64,000 nucleotides of DNA, taken from assembly GCA_033782935.1 (NCBI GenBank), contig JAWQEG010002505.1, forward strand, positions 50,081 to 114,080. The letters run 5' to 3'. This DNA is from Petrolisthes cinctipes (taxonomy: Eukaryota > Arthropoda > Malacostraca > Decapoda > Porcellanidae). The translations under genes were made by a program, and so were the position numbers. Below the pieces are notes generated by a model. It ran no database searches. It was not told the origin of the DNA and worked only from the letters and a program-made list of their open reading frames with translations. This document shows, piece after piece, positions 11,936 through 23,399 of this stretch (its first letter is position 1; every line of letters starts with the position of its first letter).

Positions 11936-12120
11936 ACACTGTAATCCAGGGTGAGGCACTGTAATCCAAGGTGAAGCACTGTAATCCAAGGCGAAGCACT
12001 GTAATCCAAGGTGAAGCACTGTAATCCAAGGTGAAGCACTGTAATCCAAGGTGAAGCACTGTAATCCAGGTGAAGCACTGTAATCCAAGGTGAAGCACTG
12101 TAATCCAAGATGAAGCACTG
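11936..12120. repeat. 20-bp tandem repeat in gypsy 5' leader
   Basis: Eight to nine copies of a 20-bp unit, GTAATCCAAGGTGAAGCACT with small variants, lie between gag and the 5' LTR. Open frames across it on the minus strand are repeat artefacts. No similar array is present elsewhere in the window. Confidence 0.9.
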
Positions 12121-12474
12121 TTGCTGGTAGCTAGACTGCCGCGAGTACCAGTGGTGTATAGGTGTTGGATGGCAGGCAGCAACGACGTAGTTGGAGGCTT
12201 ACAGATGGCTGCTGTGGACTGGTGATGCCTCAGGGTTCGCAGCGATAATGTAGATAGGATGGACAGTGGCACTGTGGCGGGAGCAACAGCTGCACAGGAG
12301 AGGTAGCAACTCAAGTCACCTCTTGATGGTGACTGCAGGGCAAAGGCGTTCTTGTAGACTATTGGAGGGTAGCGGCAGCACTCCAGGTCACTACTTGATA
12401 GTGACTGCAGGGCAAAGGCATTCTTGTAGACTGCAACTTGATCCACTCTTGTTGGCGATCGCGGCAGCTGCACT

Positions 12475-12527
12475 CTCCGGGGGTCACCACTTGTTGGTGA
12501 CGGCTGCAATCTCCGGGGGTCACCACT
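12475..12527 (-). other. Primer-binding site, present twice
   Basis: Directly inside the 5' LTR the minus strand reads AG then TGGTGACCCCCGGAG. The first ten bases match the sequence complementary to an animal tRNA-Trp 3' end (TGGTGACCCC), the primer usual for CsRn1-like elements; the match then weakens. The same block, including the neighbouring CCAACA, recurs 36 bp inward (12475-12499 against 12511-12535). Confidence 0.6.
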
Positions 12528-13037
12528 TGTTGGTGGGTGGTGTAGCCACCAACTATAAGTTGTGCTGCTACCTAAAGAAGGCTCCTGTGTAAGGGCCACT
12601 GTCAGGGTTTCTCCACTACACTTCTCAGCCTCAGGAGCTAGTGTCTATAACTCTCTTTAAGAAGTGTTAGTGTCTATAACTCTCTTTAAGAAGTGCTCAA
12701 GGAAGAGAGAGATGCGGTGAATAGTTCCCAATGATTTAATGTCAAAAAAAGTTAACACTATATACAATTCTCTGCGTACCTGACGTTAACAAAGCTAAGA
12801 GTATTTGGTTATGGTATTAAATGTATAATACATATGTTGTATAGATGAAATTTTGCAAGAGTATGCAAACAATGATATTACACAAAATGGCAAAGAGAAT
12901 ATGCTGAAAGAAATTGCATAGGCTATCTGCATGAAGGAATGTAATGGTAAATGAATCACAATACAGGGCTGGTAGATAATTAGAGAATGGTTACACACTC
13001 AATCAAAGAAAATCGACCTATTTTATGGTACACTACA
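12528..13037 (-). repeat. 5' LTR of CsRn1-type element
   Basis: Pairs with 7380-7889. The promoter should lie here, but no TATA box was assigned with confidence. Confidence 0.9.
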
Positions 13038-13499
13038 TTGTAATCTTCGAAATGTAAAGTTCTTATGTACTTGAAACCTTCCCTCAGTCATGCCCTTTAA
13101 AAAAAATATAAAATTTGTACGGTCTATTTGCACGGTCTAAATGCACAAAGACAAACACACACACAGACAGACGCCTCTCTTTTATAGATATAGATTCTTT
13201 CGAAACATCGCCTGAAATTAATATGGAGATTAAGAAAGGAAAACAAAAAACGCTGATATAGTAAGTGGGTCATAGATTTATGGGTAATGTATATTTTGAA
13301 TGAGGAAATTATTCTTTGACGTATTTTCAATTTTATGATCTTATTTGCGTCCCATTTGATGTGCATTATCCCTGCATTACAAGAATGACCCCAATCCAAC
13401 ACAGTATTCGCACATTTCTGTTGTCCTTAATGTCATGGTGCAGTTCCCCCATTGCACAAATTCAATTCCCTACGAGGAGGTCAGGTTGTGGAGGAGGAG

Positions 13500-13985
13500 T
13501 ATAGGAGGGAGAGAATGAAGAGGAGCTGTAGGAGGAGGGAGGGGGAGAAGGAGGAGGGTTAGAAGGAAAGAAGGAAGAGGAGGAGTAGAAGGAAGAAGAG
13601 GGAAGAGATGTAGGAGGAGGGAGAGGGAGAAGGAGGAAGAAGATGTACAGTAGAGAAGGGGTAAGGAGTAAGAGGGTGAGAAAGAGGAGGATGAGTGGTA
13701 GGAGGATGGAGGGAGAAATGGAGGAAGAGGAAGTAGAGGAGGGGAGAAGGAAATGTAAATGATGAAGGTGAGGGATGAGGGTGAAGGATGAGAGTAAGGG
13801 GTGAGTGTTAGGGGTGAGGGATAAGGGTGAGGGGTGAGTGTGAGGGGTGAGGGTGATGGGTGAGAGGTTAGGGGTGAGAGTGAGGGGTGAGGGTAAGGGG
13901 TGAAGGTGAGAGGTGAGGGAATATCTGTTTTAGGGTTGAGGGTGAGGGTGAGAGTGAGGGGTGTGGATGAGGGGTGAGGTGTCGG
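13500..13985. repeat. Purine-rich GGAGGA region and GGGTGAGGG minisatellite
   Basis: Strand-asymmetric G/A sequence: GGAGGA/GAAGGA units followed by GGTGAGGGGTGAGRGT units of 7-14 bp. The paralogue is at 33160-33600. Open frames on it are composition artefacts. Confidence 0.8.
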
Positions 13986-14069
13986 CTATGTGTGTTTGTG
14001 TGTCATGTGTGTTTGCAACAAGTGGTAACACGACTTGTACTAGGCTAAGGTTGAGTCTGTATGTCTAGG

Positions 14070-14100
<31 letters not shown>

Positions 14101-14651
14101 CAGGCTGGGTATGAGATTTGTAAGAGTTAAAACAGCCGAAATTTGCTATGTACTGTACTCACTCACTTTTCATTTACGCAAATAGTGGAGTTATAATTTA
14201 TCAAAGTATGTTACCCTACAGTAGTGGTGGTGGTGGTTTGTATTTGCATTACTGAATTTCCTGTTGAATTGATAAGGAAATTCACTCATGGCAAATTTTA
14301 GGTATTCATAGCATGGATGCATTGCGTTGTTGTGAAATATTCTGCAATCCAGCATTCAACAGTAGCAATATTACCAGTTAATTATTGGTAGGAGTTATAC
14401 CTACATATTTACCTACCTACCCATCTCCCTACCTATATACTTATCCAACCCACCAGACCAAGTTACACACCATACCCAAACAGTAATGAGGACGAGGTGC
14501 TCTCCGTGGCCCCAAGAGCCGTCCCTGTCTTGTGGGTGTACCTTTCGACAGTGATAAAAACAAGAAGCCACAACAGACAGGCAAGCAGGCAAGCAGGCCC
14601 GGGTTACACAAGCAAGCAAACAAGCAATAGTCTATATCTTTATTTAATTAA

Positions 14652-14811
14652 GGGGAGATTCTCTCGTTGATAAATTGGAAAGCTACTACTGATTTCACCT
14701 AACTATACCAGAAAACAGATGCCCACAATGGTACTATAATAGGGGATCTGTTTCCTGGCATAGTTTGGAATAATCAGAGACCTTCCAATTCACAAACAAA
14801 AGAATCTCCCC
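14652..14811. mobile_element. TTAA-flanked MITE
   Basis: 160 bp with long imperfect inverted repeats, starting GGGGAGATTCT and ending AGAATCTCCCC, flanked by TTAA (14648-14651, 14812-14815). The inner arms contain TGCCAGGAAACAG and CTGTTTCCTGGCATAGTTTGG. TTAA duplication suggests mobilisation by a piggyBac-like transposase; no transposase is encoded. The paralogue is at 34576-34735. Confidence 0.75.
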
Positions 14812-14951
14812 TTAATATAATTAATATTATAACGTCTGGTACAATATCCATCCACCTCCACTCATCGTCCCAATGTACCCCAATGTATATGTATCAACTT
14901 ACTTACTTACATACAGTGAGTGAAAACCTGCATGTGTGCGTGTGTGTGTAC

Positions 14952-15638
14952 ATGATATATATATGTGTCTAAAGAATATATTCCAGATTACTTGACAAGA
15001 TCATTTACAAGGATTCGTGTGATGAGTCACGATCTGAAAATAGAGACTGGTAGGTGGAGTCGAACCCCGCCACAACTAAGGTTGTGTCAGTGTAACATAA
15101 ACAAAATACAGACTGAAGAGCATGTCTTGATAGAATGTCCTATGTCAGCGGAGTATCGGAGAAAGTTTGATTGTTTGAATTTCACGGGTGTAACCCACCT
15201 TTTTGGAGACGTTGTGCACTTAAAAGAAATGTGTAATTATGTTCATCATGTGTTGAAAATATATAAATAAAGAAAATTATAGACTTATTGGGTTTTCGAG
15301 GAAATACATCAAATGTTTCGCCTGTGTTATTTGTAATTTGGTGTATTATGTGTTACGTTTACCTTGAATGCATTGAATAAGAATGTTATATATATTTCAA
15401 GATATAATTATTTGTATTTGTTGCGATTTGGTGTATTATGTGGTTAGGCCTATGTATTGTGTTCTGTTGTATATAGTTTCAAATATCATTATATGTATTT
15501 CTGGTCTTTTGGCGAATGATGTATTATCAAAATGTTATGCTTACCACGAATGGCTATGTACTGGACAAAATTGGTGTATATTTTGAAAGAAATCATGCTT
15601 TGTGCTTGTTCATTTTGTCAATAAACTAACTAACTAAC
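14952..15638 (+). mobile_element. 5'-truncated LINE 3' end
   Basis: Absent from the paralogous site near 34875, so it is an insertion into the (TG)n tract. The reading frame to about 15270 gives TRSFTRIRVMSHDLKIETGR, CQCN and TEEHVLIECP, the C-terminal Cys/His region that follows RT in many arthropod LINEs. A non-coding 3' UTR follows, with AATAAA at 15620-15625 and a (CTAA)n tail. Only about 100 codons remain and no RT motif is present. Confidence 0.75.
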
Positions 15639-16157
15639 TGTGTGATTTTTTTTTTTTTTGTGTGTTAGTGTGTGTGTCTTGTTTTTTGTTTTTTTTGTAT
15701 GTGTGAATAATTATTTCTCAATTGATTACCTTGTATAGGCCTCTATTTAATAACTATCCGTATAGATACCTTGCTAGATAAGTAGGTAGGTAGGTGCGTT
15801 GGTGGGTGGGTAGGTAGGTATTCAAGATGGGTGAGTGGGTATGTAAATGGCTATGTAAAATGGTAGGTGTGTTGGTGGGTAGATAGATAGGTAGAGAGGT
15901 AGGTGGGTTGGTATGTAAGTAAGTAGATAGGTGGGTAAATAAACATATAGACAGAGGATAGATAGATTTGATAAAGAATTACTTTCTTTGAAAGTTACTG
16001 AATGGAGGAAGGGGAAATAAGAATAAAATATCATATATCCCAATGCCGAAAGTCATCCTCTTCTCATAAAATGTGTGTAATAACTGCTTTTAAACTGTTG
16101 AATGTTGTAAGTTTGTGGGAAGCAATTTGGGGGAAGTGAAATCCAGCCAGAGACTTG

Positions 16158-17573
16158 TGTGACGGGAAATTCAGATTTTGTTTTTTAAGTGATGTAAAAT
16201 TCATTACTGTTAATTCTTACCTTCTCCGGGACGTATTTAGTACGTTCGTTGTGTTAGCTTCAACGATCGTCAGTAGAGGTTAAACTATCCTCTTTTATTC
16301 CAACTTCCGTCAACATAAATTTATTTGTAGGGTTCTTTCGTTATATATGCACTTATAATAGTATTAACAGAATTGTAAAAGTGTATGAAAACAAACAATT
16401 TATAATTACTTTAACATTTTTTTTTTCAGTCGAGCACCAACAATTAATTAATTAAACAATTAATAAATTAATTACCACACGCATACACTTCCACACGAAT
16501 TGAAAATAGTAGCTAGCTAATATCGCAATAAATCGATAATTACAGTACTCGTTTTCTCGTAAGGTCTCGTAACGGTCTTTTCTTACGATTTTTTTTTCTA
16601 TGAACTTCCTAGCTCACTTTAATTCCAATTATTAAGCAAATCTAACACTATGATTAATTATTTATTAGGTGTTACTTCAAGACCTTCCTACTCAAGTACT
16701 TTAATTAATATTCAAATTCAAACTAACACTGTAACGAGTTTGGAATCTAAAATATGAAGATCGGTACATATACTTCAATTAAGGATTATGTCCTTACACC
16801 TGTGAATTTGTAATGTCAATACACACAATATCACTCGTAATTCTTACCTTAGGTACGAGTGATGACGCTAAGGCAAGCCTTCTACCGACCTCCACACGAG
16901 AGAGAGAGCGGCTTCTCTTCTTACCTTATTTTATCAACCAATTGTCTATTGCAAACGATTAATAATATAACCATGAAGCTTTGGAGAATACTGGTAGTTT
17001 ACCGAGCTATTCAACTTCCGGTTATCTCTTCGTCACGAGAGACAAAGGGGAGATAAGAGAGAGCAAGGACGAGCAATACGAGTGTTATCACTTGCGGTGT
17101 AGGCTGAACTGATTCAAAGTGGCTGGCTGGCTTAGTAACTTTACGCCGACACAGCCAACGGGGCGTGTCTGCCAGCGATGCACTGGTGGCGTTATGTTTG
17201 AACATGTCTATGCTGACTAACTTAACATCCTATACTATATACACATCAGTTATACATTTAATTATAATTAACGACGTATAAATCATTCCTTATGATTTTC
17301 ACACTTCACGATATCATATGCAATTCAAGGAATTAAGCTGTTTTTGGTACGATTATTTCCCTCGGTAACAATACGAGCGAGAAATACGGACTAGTCAACG
17401 GTTGGGACGGACGCTGGTCGGTACCAGTGAAATTCTCCACACTTGCCACTGGCTGTAGCTAGTCCCTACTGCCCCGTCAGTACAGCTAACAAGCTAACAC
17501 CAGTGGAAAATATCACCCTATTCTCTACGCTACGATATCATTATTATTTTGCCACGAGCATCAACTCGTGACA
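16158..17573. mobile_element. Solo LTR, 1,416 bp
   Basis: Begins TGTGACGGG and ends TCGTGACA, flanked by the 5-bp duplication ACTTG (16153-16157 and 17574-17578). Two paralogous empty sites read agagACTTGTAGTTTT (about 35390 and 53570). TG...CA ends, a 5-bp duplication and no open frame of note indicate one LTR left by recombination between two LTRs. The family (gypsy or BEL/Pao) cannot be assigned without the internal part. Confidence 0.85.
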
Positions 17574-17769
17574 ACTTGTAGTTTTGGGGATAATGAAGTT
17601 TGATAAGTGGAGGATCTACAGTATGAAAGAGAGTGTGTAAATTTATGAGCTCTACCAGTGTCCCTAGTACTGAGGTGAGGGAAAGATGTGGAGGGGTGGA
17701 TGGCACAATTAAAGATATAGTCTTAGTAAAATTGTACCATAAATAATATTTACTGTATACGAAGGAGAG

Positions 17770-17770
<1 letters not shown>

Positions 17771-17824
<54 letters not shown>

Positions 17825-17950
17825 AGAGCAAACATGTAAGGTCATCTATCTTGTATTACTCGATCACACCCACACACACACACACACACACACTCACGCA
17901 TATGTCAGGTAATCTGTCTTGTATTATTCAATCACACACACACTTACACT
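17771..17950. repeat. (CT)n and (AC)n microsatellites
   Basis: (CT)n at 17771-17820, then CACACA runs around 17870-17900. The same arrangement recurs at 35594-35780 and 62597-62730. Confidence 0.9.
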
Positions 17951-17957
17951 TGTAATA

Positions 17958-18136
<179 letters not shown>

Positions 18137-18239
18137 CTTTCATCTCTACGCTGGAGGTAGCCTCGTCACATCGCACACCCTCCGAAAAAAAATGCCATAA
18201 CATAGAACTCCCCTCCCCCACACACATACTACATCTCAA

Positions 18240-18840
18240 CCCCTCGATCCCTGTTGGAGGAGGGAGCCCCCCACTGCACAACCGCATCTCCTTGTGGGAC
18301 TACAAGGGGCACAGCCATGTTTGCATCCATAGCAAGGCCCGACACCAAAAGCTGGTTTACCCCTGCCACTTCACTATAGGGCAATCTCCCACTCCAGCAT
18401 TCAGCCGGCCATGGGCCACACTCAATGCAGGCCACTCCTCCAAGGACCGAGAAGCTGCGTCCACTCTTCAAGCATTCACCATCCTCCTCCACTCGTTTCT
18501 ATCATGTGCAATCACTCTACCTTGCTCCACAGGTATATCTCTTCCACTCAGAGCTCCTTTCACAGTGTCCATCCATCTCCTCCTTACACCTCCCACATTT
18601 GAGCCACCTATCCTCTTTACCATTCTATTCTCCTACATTCTCACCTCATGTCCAACCCATCTTAATTAACACACTCTGCTCTGCAAGACCTGCTAACTCT
18701 CTCACAACACCTGTCCTTCTCCTAACTTCCTCATTCATGACTCTGTTCATTCGAGTCACACCACACATGCTTCTCAGACATCTCTTCTGTACTACATTCA
18801 ACACTTCCTCTTTACATTCATTCTAAGTGACCTACAGCCA
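18240..18840 (-). pseudogene. Decayed LINE reverse-transcriptase C-terminal fragment
   Basis: Minus-strand translation gives QKRCLRSMCGVTRMNRV, EEVRRRTGVVRELAGLAEQS and, after a frameshift near 18655, [17 protein letters not shown]. These segments are typical of the region downstream of the RT domain in a widespread arthropod LINE group. Stops and frameshifts make it non-functional. The 3' part (18240-18480) has no recognisable protein. Confidence 0.65.
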
Positions 18841-18910
18841 AACATCCTATTCATTCCTCCTAGCACCTTTCCTACCTCATTTACTCTAGATTTTACCTCT
18901 GTCTCTATTT

Positions 18911-18932
18911 TGATATATATATATATATATAT
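18911..18932. repeat. Short (AT)n microsatellite
   Basis: AT repeat that borders the 3' end of the LINE fragment at 18980-19722. Confidence 0.9.
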
Positions 18933-18979
18933 CGTCGGCACCAGCTCGTATCCGAGTATTGGTTTCCGTCGTTGTTAAC

Positions 18980-19832
<853 letters not shown>

Positions 19833-20520
19833 CGTGGTTAGGTGAGCCACCAGATAGTCACCATACATGGCGCAGTGATGTGTAACCAGTGGACAACCAG
19901 GACATAAGAGTGACGCCAGCCCCACAGCCAGCCGCCATCAGTGCCCCAAGCCTTCACACTCATCGGTGGATGTACAGTGACATGTCAGTGCAGTGCAGTG
20001 AAGTGTTAATGTTGTGCCATATTTTATTTAGTGTGTGGTTATGTGTTGTGCTCGTTCCCAACTTTCACAACGGCATTATTCATTTCATTATCGTGTGGCC
20101 AGACAAGGGTAACAGTACACTCTCCTCTCACCACACCCTAGGGCCAACTGAGCGGCGTCCCCTCATGCCTGCCAGGCGCGCCAGCTACCACCCGCCTCAC
20201 ACACCACCTGGACCAAGGCCAAGAGATATACCCCCCCCCCCCAGGCCAAGAGATATACCAGGTCAGGACACTTGCGCTCCTCACCTCCCACCTGGGGGGG
20301 TGAGTGAATCTCTGACGTCAGCAAAAGGGCAAACTCACTGTCAAGGAGGGGCTATGCTGTCAGTTGACCTTTGGCTGTCCATCAGTGTTGGTCTCACGCT
20401 CTGTTTTCAAATGGATGTAGGGCGGTATTTCAAAATCATTAATAGGAATTAATGCCATGTGACTCTGTTCCCATAGGATAATTATCAGATTTTCCTTTAC
20501 TCTCTTCTCTCTACACACCC
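19833..20520. other. Non-coding, unassigned; C-rich with GGCCAAGAGATATACC repeats
   Basis: No gene is supported. CCAAGGCCAAGAGATATACC occurs twice around a poly(C) run (20212-20262). A related segment recurs in inverted orientation at about 21170-21205, just upstream of the Gyp-B gag. A frame open at 19889-20452 has no recognisable domain and no good start context. Confidence 0.4.
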
Positions 20521-20616
20521 ACATTCACTCTCTCTGCACACGGACACACACATACTTTCTCTCTCCCTCTACCTATATATACACACCCTCTCTCTCTACA
20601 CAAACCCACACACACA

Positions 20617-20671
<55 letters not shown>

Positions 20672-20679
20672 CATACACA

Positions 20680-20740
<61 letters not shown>

Positions 20741-20958
20741 CATACACAGTTTCTCTCTCTCTCTCTATCCACATACACAGTTTTTCTCTCTCTCTCTTGT
20801 CATTCTGCCTGTTTGATTCTCTTCTATAACTATTCTTACTTTTATTATTAATAGTATTAATATTAACAGACATTTGTTAATACGCATATAACTTATATTG
20901 TTATAGTGTGTCTGTATGAATTGTTTATATAATGTTTATGTGTCACTTTCTTCTAATG

Positions 20959-21000
<42 letters not shown>
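20521..21000. repeat. (CT)n/(AC)n compound microsatellites
   Basis: (CT)n blocks at about 20618-20668, 20684-20738, 20751-20766 and 20959-21000, separated by a repeated CCACATACACAGTTT linker. Confidence 0.9.
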
Positions 21001-21002
<2 letters not shown>

Positions 21003-21376
21003 AATTCAAGATATAAAATATAATTCTCTCAACAGACTTCCTGGCAAATCTTTTTGTTCACCTTCCAATGTCTTCTTCAATCTCTCGTTTTCTTTGGATG
21101 ACCAGTGACGAGATGCAAAGGGCAGTAAGCTCCTCCCCCTGAAATTGATACCTGTAGTGGGGGGGTTATTGTCCTAACCTGGTATATCTCTTGGCCTTGA
21201 CCTGGACCACCACAACACACGCAAGTTCCGTCCACTAACGCGCAGCGTTGCCAGTCCAGCCAGCACACACTACTGCACTTAACACACGTACTGTAACTCC
21301 TTCTACTGACAGTTACTGCTCTGTCTACTATTTCTGTGATTTTGTGGACTACAGTGCTCCTGACAAGACAGCAACC

Positions 21377-23000
21377 ATGGAGGAAGACAGAAAATCTTTC
21401 AAGGTATCCACAGACTCCCCACTTCCCCATGCTGGAGATGAGGAGGTGACTGGTGGAGGTGTTGGAGAAAGAGAGGGAGAAGTTGTTGGAGACACTACTC
21501 CCACCTACGGAGCCCCAGTTCAGTGATTTTAGCCTTCCTCACCCACTACCAGCATTTCAACAGGTACAGCAGATACCAGTTCTGTCACCCCATCCTCCAC
21601 AACCACAGCCCGCTACAAGCACAGACCTCCTTCAACTTTTTCAGTACATGGAGCGCCACAGACAACAGGACTAATACTACAGAAGGCAACAAGAAGACTA
21701 CAGAAAGCAACAAGAGGAGCACAGAAGGCAACAAGAGGAGCACAGAAGGCAGCAAGAAGAGGAGTTCAGAAGACAACAGGAGGAACATAGGAGAGAGCTA
21801 GAAGAGGCTAAGTTGACAGCCCTCCTTCAGGCTCTGTCTCAACTCTCACCTACACACACGTCTTCCCCAGGAGCCCTACCCACACTGGCTTCACAAGGAA
21901 CACCTGCCTCTTCCTCCTCGTCGGCACCTCTCCCACCTCTACCACAGAAGGCCATCACACAGAACCCACCGCCCCTTCATGCTGATGTTACATTCCAGGT
22001 GTTCAGAGAATGGTGTCGTCGGGTTAAGACTATGCTTTAATGGTGGATTTACCTAAACTGCCAAGGGAGAAGCAACTGATACAGATGCCAATGTGTCTGA
22101 CCCAAGAAACTCAGCGATTTCTAGAGCACACTCTAAGCATCACACCCAGCACTAACAAGACGGTAGATGAGGTCCTAAACGAGCTGCAGGAACACATCAA
22201 GAACTCCCGCAACGAAGCTCTCCAACGTAGGGACCTACTGAACTATAAGCAGAAACAGGGGGAATGATTTAGTGACTTTTATGTGCGAATTCGACACATC
22301 GCTGAAGAGATCGACGTATGCCCAGGGAAGTATGTAACCTGAGAGGAAACTCAACCCAAGATGGTTATCCTGATGGGTGTCCGTGATGAGGAGCTTGTGT
22401 AGAAGCTGCTCACCCTTGACACAACCCCATCCCTGCAAGACATTGTCAACACTTGCCGTGTGTATGAGGCCACCACATCAACGATACGTGCCCTACCGTC
22501 CCAAGTAAACGCCATATCAGCCTACAAGAAGAACAAGCAGAAACACCAGTCTTCAGTACTACAACAGTCCATAACACCAGTTGCAGCCTGAAGAAACTGT
22601 GGTCGTGAGCATGACAAGGGTAAGTGTCCTGCCCTTGACAAGACCTGCAGCAACTGTGGACGTCGTGGTCACTGGCAAAGATCTCGTGCGTGCCAGGCAA
22701 CCAACGCCCAGTGCCACACATGCAAGCTTATGGGACACTATGACAAGTGCTGCAGATCCTCGAAGAGGCCGGCATCCCAGGTCAATTCAAAGCAGGACAG
22801 AGACTCCTCCTTACACAGCAAATCATAACAGAACATGAATTGCCGATGCGTGGGGTCATCCAAGAAAACCCCCACATTGACAACTGTGAGTATCACCTAC
22901 AGGGGCATCACCGCAAACCTCGACATGCTACCGGACACAGGTGCAGACATCACAGTGCTCGGCCGTGGACATCTAGAGGTGTTGCAGATCCCTAGCAGCA
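21377..23000 (+). pseudogene. Gyp-B gag and protease, degenerate
   Basis: Starts at ATG 21377 (MEEDRK), then a Gln/Glu-rich coiled-coil-like stretch at 21680-21830, capsid-like text (FREWCRRV, VDLPKLPREKQLIQM, VDEVLNELQEHI, LMGVRDEELV) and two or three zinc knuckles around 22590-22750 (CGREHDKGKC, CSNCGRRGHWQRSRAC, CHTCKLMGHYDKCC). The protease is at about 22900-22960 (LDMLPDTGADITVLGRGH, DTG intact). The frame is broken by several stops (for example in FREWCRRVKTML, before FSDFY, and before RNCGREH) and by shifts, so this is a pseudogene. Confidence 0.8.
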
Positions 23001-23399
23001 GTTGACGCCCCCCGCCTGCAACGACAACCCTTACTGTAGATGGTTCTTCAATGGCTCCTGCTTTGGGAACATTTCAAGCAAGATTTTCCATTGGCAAGCG
23101 TTCCTTCACTGCCACAGTTCAAGTCCACGAAGATGTCCAAATGCCACTTTTGCCATATGGCCACTGTCAAGAGTTGGCCATAATTTCAACAGAGTTCCCC
23201 AACCTATTGCACAGGTGAAACATGTCAACAGGTGTAAAGGAGTTGCCATTCACAGCCACTACCTCACACTCACAGGCCAATAAATACTTTCTTGACGAGT
23301 TCAAGGATGTACTGATTTCCAAGGAAGACCTCAAGACGGCCACTCATCCCAATACTCAACAATTATTCATTGGACGTAGTTGAGAACCCTCGCCTCCAA

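Larger units (their letters stand above)
7380..13037 (-). mobile_element. Young CsRn1-type Ty3/gypsy LTR retrotransposon
   Basis: 5.66-kb element with two 510-bp LTRs (12528-13037 is the 5' LTR, 7380-7889 the 3' LTR). I see only two differences between them (7387/12535 and the G/A near 7717/12874). Termini are TG...CA and a 4-bp duplication TTGT flanks it (7376-7379 and 13038-13041). A polypurine tract lies inside the 3' LTR at 7890-7904 and a primer-binding site lies inside the 5' LTR. Gag has the CHCC-type motif and pol follows in the -1 frame, both typical of the CsRn1 lineage. It sits inside the Helitron remnant. Confidence 0.9.
6867..13194 (-). mobile_element. Helitron remnant, interrupted by a gypsy element
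   Basis: Seen on the minus strand: a 5' end A|TCTATATCTATAAAAG at 13194 and a 3' end CTAG|T at 6867-6870, preceded by a hairpin (CCAGC/GCCGG, one mismatch, 7-nt loop, plus-strand 6877-6893) ending six bases before CTAG. The A-T insertion target, TC start and CTRR end with an upstream hairpin are Helitron hallmarks. Without the gypsy insertion at 7380-13037 about 670 bp remain, carrying only the end of a helicase. This is therefore a non-autonomous or internally deleted copy. Confidence 0.65.
13394..17950. repeat. Segmental duplication block A (copy 1)
   Basis: Aligns by eye with 33062-35790: the same opening CACAGTATTCGCA, purine-rich GGAGGA region, GGGTGAGGG minisatellite (about 13740-13980), (TG)n, TTAA-MITE, GTAGGTAGGT repeats (15780-15930) and CT microsatellite. 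Copy 1 has gained two insertions absent from copy 2, a truncated LINE at 14952-15638 and a solo LTR at 16158-17573. No host gene is seen. Confidence 0.85.

Noticed and set aside
11849..12599. Minus-strand frames with SASPWITVLHLGLQCF repeats
   Set aside because: They are the 20-bp leader repeat read in several frames; they lie in the gypsy 5' leader.
19889..20452. 187-codon plus-strand frame
   Set aside because: No ATG at its start, no domain, and it crosses a poly(C) run and repeated non-coding text.
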